A stretch of DNA of 64,000 nucleotides, taken from NCBI RefSeq assembly GCF_002556545.1, contig NZ_CP022685.1:4566001-4630000 (forward strand). Reading direction: 5' to 3'. Source of the stretch: Streptomyces formicae (GTDB taxonomy: Bacteria; Actinomycetota; Actinomycetes; Streptomycetales; Streptomycetaceae). The translations under genes and the position numbers were made by a program. The notes under the pieces are model-generated. The model ran no database searches. It had not been told where the DNA came from and saw only the letters and a program-made list of their open reading frames with translations. Shown one piece after another: positions 58,479-64,000 of the stretch. Within the stretch, counting starts at the first letter, position 1; every line of letters starts with the position of its first letter.

Positions 58479-59957
58479 TCAGTCCCGCTTGCAGATGCGG
58501 TCAAGGAGGTTGGCCGTGGCCCGCTGGACGCGGGTGTCCACGTGACCGGGGCGGTCGAGCGCCGGTGACCAGGCGAAGGTGCCCGACGCGAAGACCAGCG
58601 CGCCCGAGGGGGCGCGGTAGAGCGAGGACTCCTGGTGGCGCGTCGCACCCTCCGTGTCCGTGTACGGGGAGTGGGCGAGCAGGATGCGGCCCTGGTGCTC
58701 GGGGAGCGGCGTGCGCGGGAAGTAGCGGTCGGCCTCGCCCGCGACCAGGCCCTCGATCTCATCGCCCTCGTGCGCCCCTGTCGCCTCCCACAGCCAGTGG
58801 TCGGCGTTGCGGACGACGAGGGGGTGCGGCTCGGGGACCCGGCCCGCGTACTGGATGCCGAGCAGCTGCTGCTCCGCCCTGTCCTGCTCGCGCCAGAGGG
58901 CGGGGCGGCCGGGTCCTCGGCGCTTGCGGCAGGTGAGCAGCCGGTCCTCGACGCCGGACGGGGAGGGGCCCAACTCCACCTGCCAGTACATGGTGTTGGC
59001 GGAGAGGAAGACGAGGGACGTGCCGTGCTCGCGGGCCAGCTCCGTGGTGCGGCGCATGCTCGGCGACCAGTACTCGTCGTGTCCGGGGAAGACCAGGCCC
59101 CGGTAGCGCGTGGGGTCGATGCGGCCCGCGTGCAGGTCGCGGGCGTCGGCGTACGCCAGGTCGTAGCCGTAGCGCTCGGCCCAGCGGATGAAGTCGTAGG
59201 CGTGGCCCACGTGCAGGGGGAGGCCCGCGCCCGCGTACGGCCGGTCGAAGGAGACCGTGACGGCCGCCTCGCCCTCGCCGACGAGACCGCCCCGCTCGTC
59301 CCACGCGTGGTAGAGGCTGGCGCCCGTGCGGCCGTCCTCCGGGTAGAGGTTGTACGCCTGCCAGGTCACGTCCGGCAGGAGCAGCAGGAGGTCGGCGGGG
59401 TGGCTGTCGCGGACCGTGAAGGGGACGTGCGAGCGGTACCCGTCGGCGGTCGTGAGCACGGCCACGTACGCCCCGATGTTCCAGTAACTCGGGATCTGCA
59501 GGCGCCAGGAGAGCCACCAGTGGTGACAGGAGACCGTGCGGTCGGCGGTGAGCGGGGCGGGCTGGACGATGCCGGAGAGCCGGGGGCTCGTGGTGATCTT
59601 GCTGGCGCCGTCCCCCGCGTAGTGCCCGATCCGGTAGATGTCGACGCTGAACTGCTGGGGCGGGTCCACCGTGACGTGGAAGTCGATCGCCTCGCCGGGG
59701 GCGGCGGCGCCGGTGGAGGTGAAGCCCTTGATCTGGCAGTGCACGTCGTCCGCGGTGCGCGGGCCTCCGGTGCGGGGGGCCGGGATGTTCGCGCCCGGGG
59801 CCGGGGCGTGGTCGATGTACCAGGGAACGACTTTTCCGGTGTCGTCGAAGTAGTGCTCGGGTCCGCGCAGCCAGGGCAGCGGGCCCTGGCCGAAAGGGTC
59901 CGACACGGCATGCGCGAGTGCGCCCGATTCCCAGCGGCGGATCGGCTCCGACCCCAT
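58479..59957 (-). CDS. N,N-dimethylformamidase-beta-subunit-like protein
   Basis: 492 aa from ATG 59957 (GGGAGGGG 7 nt upstream). After a short N-terminus there is a beta-sandwich segment (about 75-190) and a large C-terminal domain matching the DMFase large-subunit C-terminal domain, with WQAYNLYPED, DEYWSPSMR and LVFLSANTMYW. No signal peptide. Enzymatic role not certain; most family members in Streptomyces are uncharacterised. Strictly a similarity call. It follows the M48-like gene on the same strand at 290 bp. Confidence 0.75.
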   Translation of the reverse strand: MGSEPIRRWESGALAHAVSDPFGQGPLPWLRGPEHYFDDTGKVVPWYIDHAPAPGANIPAPRTGGPRTADDVHCQIKGFTSTGAAAPGEAIDFHVTVDPPQQFSVDIYRIGHYAGDGASKITTSPRLSGIVQPAPLTADRTVSCHHWWLSWRLQIPSYWNIGAYVAVLTTADGYRSHVPFTVRDSHPADLLLLLPDVTWQAYNLYPEDGRTGASLYHAWDERGGLVGEGEAAVTVSFDRPYAGAGLPLHVGHAYDFIRWAERYGYDLAYADARDLHAGRIDPTRYRGLVFPGHDEYWSPSMRRTTELAREHGTSLVFLSANTMYWQVELGPSPSGVEDRLLTCRKRRGPGRPALWREQDRAEQQLLGIQYAGRVPEPHPLVVRNADHWLWEATGAHEGDEIEGLVAGEADRYFPRTPLPEHQGRILLAHSPYTDTEGATRHQESSLYRAPSGALVFASGTFAWSPALDRPGHVDTRVQRATANLLDRICKRD

Positions 59958-60245
59958 GTGTCTGCCCCTCCCTCGCGCCCCCCGAGACGACGTCGCCCCT
60001 ACCGCGCACGGCCCGGCGACCGGTCCCAGCACATCACATTACGCACGCATCCCGTCACCGTTCGTCGCGAATTGACGTGAACGGAACGGAAGCTTCCGCA
60101 CGGGGTGGCGCGGGGGGTGGCGTTCGCCTGCGGTTTCTCTCTGGAGGAGGGCTGGCGCTGCGCGGAATTGGGGGTGGGATCGGGGTGGGGCTCAGGGGGG
60201 TGGGTGGGGCTTTTGGGCGGGCTCCGGGTGGAGCGGTGTGGCTCG
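59958..60245. other. Intergenic region with G-rich plus strand
   Basis: 288 bp without a gene. Positions 60170-60230 have at least six runs of three or more G on the plus strand (the template for the leftward transcript), giving G-quadruplex potential. TAATGT near 60035 (minus) may be a -10. Confidence 0.5.
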
Positions 60246-62060
60246 TCAGACCAGTCGCACCGGCTTCTCCGGGCGGACGCCCAGGCGGGTCAGCCAGTCC
60301 CGCAGGGGCAGCGGGTCGCCGTCCTCGACGAGGCTCAGGACGCGCGGCGCGAGATCCGCCGCGCGCTCGCCGCCGACCAGCAGGGAGGGACCGTCGAGCC
60401 AGTCGAGGCCGGGTGCGGCGTCCGCGGTGTCGACGGCAGCGCAGCACACCATCGCCGTGACGTGGTCGGCCAGCAACTCACGCCCCGTACGCGGTGGTTG
60501 CAGGGGGAAGAGCGGGAGCGCGCCGTCGTCCCAGAGCGCCTCGTCGGGGCCGAGGCTCGCGGGCGCGGGGCGGGGCGGCGCCGCGGCCTCCTCGCGGGCG
60601 AGCTCGGCGGTGAGGCCCGCGGCCAGCATCCCGCCTCGGCTGTCCGTGTCGGCCTCGTCGTCCGTCTCCTCGGGGAAGAGCGATCCGGCGTGCTCCGGGG
60701 CCTCGCCGTCCCGGACGACGATCCGCGCCTCCGGGCCCTCCGGGTCGGCCGTCGTGAGGTGGTCGAGGACACGGCCGAGGGTCGGGCCTTCGGGGTCGGG
60801 CGCCGTCGGGTCGGCGGAGTGGCTGACGCCGAGGGCGTCCAGGACGCGGTGCAGCCGGGCGGCGTCCATGCGCCACTTGCGGTCCACGACCTCGTCCGGA
60901 TACTCCTGCCAGGCCACCGGCGCCCAGTCCGGGCCGTTCTCCGCGGGGCCGCCGTGGAAGAGCCTGGCGGCGAGCAGCGAGGCCGCCTCGTCCACGGAAC
61001 CCGGCTCCTCCAGGAGGTCACAGGCGGGCCGCTCCCCCAGCCGCGAGGCGAAGCCCTCGGCGAGGCGGTCCCTGCGGGAGAGCTCGGTGAGCGCGGAGAC
61101 CACGCCCGCGTCGAGCCGCGAGGGCCAGCGGCCCATGCGCCAGGCGGGCAGCGCGACCCTGGTGAGCAGGCGGTCCCATCCGGCGTACGCGAGGCCGACC
61201 TGCTCCTGGGCGACGATCCGCACTCCGTAGTCCACGGTCTGGGCGCGCTCGGCGGCCGCCGCGGCGACGCCCCGCTCCATCTCGGCCGCGTGCCCCCGGC
61301 AGCTGCGCAGGAGCAGGCGCGCGACCCAGCCGATGCCGCCGAGCACCACGCGCGCCAGGGGACCGCGCCCCGGGGCCGACGCGACCGCGACGGCCGCGTC
61401 GAGGCCCCGTACGAAGCGCCGGGCCGCCGCTATGTCGGGGTGCGCGGAGGGTCCCGTGCCCGCCACGACGGGTGCGAGGACCGCGCGCAGCTCGCCGACC
61501 CGCATCCACCACAGGAACGGGGAGCCGATGACGAGCACGGGTGCGGAGGTGGTCCCCCGGTGCGCCGCGCCACCGCCTCGTACGCCGTCGGCGGCCTCGT
61601 CGGCGCCCGTGGCAGGGCCCTTGGCGCCCCGGTTCGCGGGCGGCCCGTGGGCCGGGTGGGTGCGGTCCTCCAGCCAGCTGTCGCAGTCCGGGGTGAGCGC
61701 TATGGCCGAGGGCGCGGGCACGTCGAGGCGGTCGGCGAGGTCGCGGACCAGGCGGTACAGATCGGGGGCCGACTCCTCGGCGATCGGGACCGTGGGGCTC
61801 AGGGCGGGCCTGGCCCTGGCCACGACGAGCGCGACGGCCGCCGCGCAGAGCAGCACGACGACGGCCACGGCCGACACGACCCAGCGCACGACGTCCCAAC
61901 TCCCGCCGCCGACGTGGCCCGTGACCCCGCCCGCGATGAGCACGACGGCGACGGCCGCGGGCAGCAGGGCGACGGCCAGCGCCCTGCTGCGCAGACGCAG
62001 CACGGCGAGAGCCCGCGAGCGCGCGGCCTGCGCACCCACCTCCACACCCATGACTGACAC
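60246..62060 (-). CDS. Membrane protein with degenerate M48-peptidase-like domain
   Basis: 604 aa from GTG 62060 (GGGGGT 10 nt upstream; ATG 62051 is an alternative). Two helices (about 28-45, 58-80) are followed by a cytoplasmic or external domain resembling M48/HtpX peptidases. The region SAPDLYRLVRDLADRLDVP precedes GELRAVLAPVVAG (189-201), where an active enzyme would have a HExxH box. Here those positions are Pro, Val and Gly. A later AAEMERGVAAAA occupies the place of the third ligand. The C-terminal half (about 300-604) is unique, acidic and disordered in part. Probably a non-catalytic paralogue of unknown role. Confidence 0.7.
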   Translation of the reverse strand: MSVMGVEVGAQAARSRALAVLRLRSRALAVALLPAAVAVVLIAGGVTGHVGGGSWDVVRWVVSAVAVVVLLCAAAVALVVARARPALSPTVPIAEESAPDLYRLVRDLADRLDVPAPSAIALTPDCDSWLEDRTHPAHGPPANRGAKGPATGADEAADGVRGGGAAHRGTTSAPVLVIGSPFLWWMRVGELRAVLAPVVAGTGPSAHPDIAAARRFVRGLDAAVAVASAPGRGPLARVVLGGIGWVARLLLRSCRGHAAEMERGVAAAAAERAQTVDYGVRIVAQEQVGLAYAGWDRLLTRVALPAWRMGRWPSRLDAGVVSALTELSRRDRLAEGFASRLGERPACDLLEEPGSVDEAASLLAARLFHGGPAENGPDWAPVAWQEYPDEVVDRKWRMDAARLHRVLDALGVSHSADPTAPDPEGPTLGRVLDHLTTADPEGPEARIVVRDGEAPEHAGSLFPEETDDEADTDSRGGMLAAGLTAELAREEAAAPPRPAPASLGPDEALWDDGALPLFPLQPPRTGRELLADHVTAMVCCAAVDTADAAPGLDWLDGPSLLVGGERAADLAPRVLSLVEDGDPLPLRDWLTRLGVRPEKPVRLV

Positions 62061-62366
62061 GACCGATGGCACCCCCTGCTGCCTACTCCTCGGCCACCGG
62101 CCGGGGCCGGTGGCACACATCAATGGCGTTGGTGTTGCTCACTCCCCCACTGTGGCACCCGCCACCGACATCGCAATGCCGGTGGTCTGTTTGGCTCTGG
62201 GCGCTCTGAACTGCTTGCGCCGCACCCTAGTTGGGGTGCGGGGACCCGTCAGCCGGATGGGCCACCGGTCACTCGATGGAATGGCTTTGGCTAAAGGTGG
62301 CTGCCGAAAAAGCCCCGGATCCAGTGTCAGATCCGGGGCTTCACCGAGCGTGAGATTGGCTGGAAG
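62061..62366. other. Intergenic region upstream of the M48-like gene
   Basis: 306 bp, no gene. It holds an 8-bp inverted repeat (62220-62227 with 62234-62241, CCGCACCC) and the purD terminator. Confidence 0.5.
62310..62341 (-). terminator. purD terminator
   Basis: 12-bp stem (62310-62321 with 62330-62341) followed on the minus strand by a run of T (TTTTTCGG), about 25 nt past the purD stop. Confidence 0.88.
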
Positions 62367-63662
62367 TTACTCCCCAGTCGCGTTCCCGGCGGCCTGCCCC
62401 GCCTCCGGAGACTCCTCCGCGGCCGCCTTCGCCGCGATGTCCGTGCGGTGCTGCCCGCCGTCGAGGCGGATGCGGGAGAGCGCCGCGTACGCGCGCTCAC
62501 GGGCCTCGCCGAGCCCGGTGCCGACCGCCGTCACGGAGAGCACCCGGCCGCCCGCGCTGACGACCGCGTCGCCGTCGCGCTTCGTCCCCGCGTGCAGGAC
62601 GTACGCATGGGGCGCGTCCTTCGCCGCGACGTCGCCGAGGCCCTCGATGGGGTCGCCCGTACGAGGCGTACCGGGGTAGTTGTGCGAGGCGACGACCACG
62701 GTCACCGCCGCGTCGTCGCTCCAGCGCAGCGGGGGCAGGTCGGCGAGCGTGCCCTCCGCGGCCGCCAGCAGGACACCGGCGAGCGGGGTCCGCAGCCGGG
62801 CGAGGACGACCTGGGTCTCGGGGTCGCCGAACCGGGCGTTGAACTCGATGACCCGGACGCCGCGGCTCGTGATCGCCAGACCGGCGTAGAGCAGTCCGGA
62901 GAACGGCGTCCCGCGCCGCCGCAGCTCGTCGACGGTGGGCTGCAGGACCGTCCGCATGACCTCGTCGACCAGCTTCGGGTCGGCCCAGGGCAGCGGCGAG
63001 TACGCGCCCATGCCGCCGGTGTTGGGGCCCTCGTCGCCGTCGAGCGCGCGCTTGAAGTCCTGGGCGGGCTGCAGCGGTACGACGGTCTCGCCGTCGGTGA
63101 TCGCGAAGAGGGAGACCTCGGGGCCGTCGAGGAACTCCTCGATGACGACGCGGTCGCAGGCCAGCGCGTGCTCCCTGGCGGCCTCGACGTCATCGGTGAC
63201 GACGACTCCCTTGCCCGCGGCGAGCCCGTCGTCCTTGACGACGTACGGCGCTCCGAAGGCGTCGAGGGCGGCGTCGATCTCCTCCGGGGTCGTGCAGACG
63301 TAGGACCGGGCGGTCGGCACGCTCGCGCCCGCCATCACGTCCTTCGCGAAGGCCTTGGAGCCCTCTAGCCGGGCGGCCTCCTCGGAGGGACCGAAGCAGG
63401 GGATGCCCGCGGCGCGCACGGCGTCGGCGACGCCCGCGACGAGCGGCGCCTCCGGACCCACGACGACGAGCCCGGCACCGAGTTTCTTGGCGAGCGCGGC
63501 CACGGCGGCGCCGTCGAGGGCATCGACCTGGTGCGCCTCGGCGACCTCTGCGGTGCCGGCGTTGCCGGGGGCGCAGTGCAGCTCGGAGACGGCGGGGTCG
63601 AGGGACAGAGAGCGGCACAGGGCGTGTTCGCGGGCACCACTGCCGATGACGAGGACCTTCAC
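62367..63662 (-). CDS. purD: Phosphoribosylamine-glycine ligase
   Basis: 431 aa from GTG 63662. TAGGCT ends 7 nt upstream and there is no SD, consistent with a leaderless mRNA; the in-frame upstream start is rejected. ATP-grasp [19 protein letters not shown]-terminus, [31 protein letters not shown] and [11 protein letters not shown]. Second step of purine synthesis. Confidence 0.96.
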   Translation of the reverse strand: MKVLVIGSGAREHALCRSLSLDPAVSELHCAPGNAGTAEVAEAHQVDALDGAAVAALAKKLGAGLVVVGPEAPLVAGVADAVRAAGIPCFGPSEEAARLEGSKAFAKDVMAGASVPTARSYVCTTPEEIDAALDAFGAPYVVKDDGLAAGKGVVVTDDVEAAREHALACDRVVIEEFLDGPEVSLFAITDGETVVPLQPAQDFKRALDGDEGPNTGGMGAYSPLPWADPKLVDEVMRTVLQPTVDELRRRGTPFSGLLYAGLAITSRGVRVIEFNARFGDPETQVVLARLRTPLAGVLLAAAEGTLADLPPLRWSDDAAVTVVVASHNYPGTPRTGDPIEGLGDVAAKDAPHAYVLHAGTKRDGDAVVSAGGRVLSVTAVGTGLGEARERAYAALSRIRLDGGQHRTDIAAKAAAEESPEAGQAAGNATGE

Positions 63663-63854
63663 GGTGGTCAGCCTAGCCGGGGTGCGGTGTTGGCTTTGTA
63701 CGGGCTGCCAGGTCTGGCCCCTGGGCCTGTTGTACGTTCCTCCGAGTCCCTCGGCGACGGAGTGGACGACAAGCCGCCGCTTCGCGGCGATTCGTGCCCA
63801 CCCGTCCACCCCTGTCTCCGCACCGGGCGGTGGGAGCAGGGGCGGGGTGCCCGG
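63663..63854. other. Intergenic region purD / dnaX
   Basis: 192 bp. A 6-bp stem CGCCGC/GCGGCG with TTC loop (63775-63789) lies 65 nt past the dnaX stop and may be its terminator. No gene seen. Confidence 0.5.
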
Positions 63855-64000
63855 CTATTCGTTCGGGTACTCGTCGATCACCGTCGCGCCCAGCTCCCTG
63901 ACGATCAGGTCGTGGCCCGAGAGGGCCGATTCGACCAGGTCCGGGTCGTCGTCCTCAGGGGTGTCGTCCTCCGGGGACACGTGCTCCGGGGCGGGCGCCG
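63855..64000 (-). CDS. dnaX: DNA polymerase III gamma/tau subunit, C-terminal end (5' part outside window)
   Basis: Only the last 48 codons are present, ending in TAG. The acidic linker and conserved C-terminus SGHDLIVRELGATVIDEYPN match the end of Streptomyces DnaX. It loads the clamp in the replisome. The context purD-dnaX is conserved in Streptomyces. Confidence 0.75.
   Translation of the reverse strand, partial: APAPEHVSPEDDTPEDDDPDLVESALSGHDLIVRELGATVIDEYPNE

Noticed and set aside
63665..63720. SRP RNA (ffs), expected near dnaX in some genomes
   Set aside because: The conserved GGAAGCAGCC core is absent. The sequence GCCAGGTCTGGC is only superficially similar.
1..64000. CRISPR arrays, IS elements, transposases, prophage genes
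   Set aside because: No regularly spaced 25-40 bp repeats, terminal inverted repeats flanking a transposase, or phage proteins seen.

Overview
The window is chromosomal DNA from a Streptomyces-like actinomycete. Evidence: very high GC, frequent GTG starts, many apparently leaderless transcripts, and a gene order with DUF6274-bldC, valine dehydrogenase-DUF3073-purM-purF, purSQL-lsr2-like and purC...purD-dnaX. From memory this is the order of the S. coelicolor core region around bldC (SCO4091). There is no phage, IS element, CRISPR array or biosynthetic gene cluster. Most of the window is conserved core, with one possible integration scar.

Layout. 1-6.1 kb: a truncated asparagine-synthase/macrolactam-cyclase-like gene, a 0.8 kb non-coding gap, an NsdA-type regulator, L-2-hydroxyglutarate oxidase and trmB. 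6.1-11.2 kb: PrsW-type protease, aldo/keto reductase, an M23 cell-wall hydrolase behind a ydaO-type (c-di-AMP) riboswitch, and a SpoIIE-type phosphatase. 11.2-14.2 kb: an MFS transporter translationally coupled to a cysteine-synthase-like PLP enzyme, a small Cys/His-rich membrane protein and initiator tRNA. 14.2-19.4 kb: alginate-lyase-like lipoprotein, GT2, DHA2 efflux pump, GAF-ANTAR regulator and tRNA-Lys. 19.4-28.7 kb: amino-acid permease, LamG secreted protein, DEAD-box helicase with a long RGG tail, lipoprotein, zincin and membrane phosphoesterase. 28.7-32.3 kb: tRNA Glu-Asp-Phe and a CcdA/DsbA redox pair. 32.3-43.7 kb: HrpA, a second tRNA-Asp with a duplicated 3' end, DUF6274, bldC, vdh, DUF3073, purM and purF. 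43.7-49.2 kb: a sulfatase behind a Cys-type leader peptide, a META-domain lipoprotein, and a TetR/M23/ArsR set. 49.3-64 kb: purL-purQ-purS, Lsr2-like protein, tRNA-Gly genes, an ABC transporter coupled to a two-component system, purC, two exported/membrane proteins, purD and the 3' end of dnaX.

How genes cooperate. purD, purC, purS/Q/L, purM and purF give most of the de novo purine pathway to AICAR, all on the minus strand but interspersed. purS-purQ-purL and the ABC-permease-kinase-regulator set are joined by 4-bp start/stop overlaps. Two M23 hydrolases, the riboswitch and tRNA-Gly genes touch cell-wall metabolism.

Most interesting signals. A tRNA-Gly(UCC) has lost both partners of the conserved G18-U55 elbow pair and carries GUGC in place of GUUC. 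This is the known signature of staphylococcal peptidoglycan-dedicated tRNA-Gly, in a lineage whose cell wall uses a glycine bridge. Others are the Cys leader peptide before a sulfatase, a catalytically degenerate M48-like membrane protein, an ArsR promoter with three tandem 8-mers inside its spacer, and a 19-bp copy of a tRNA-Asp 3' end downstream of that tRNA.
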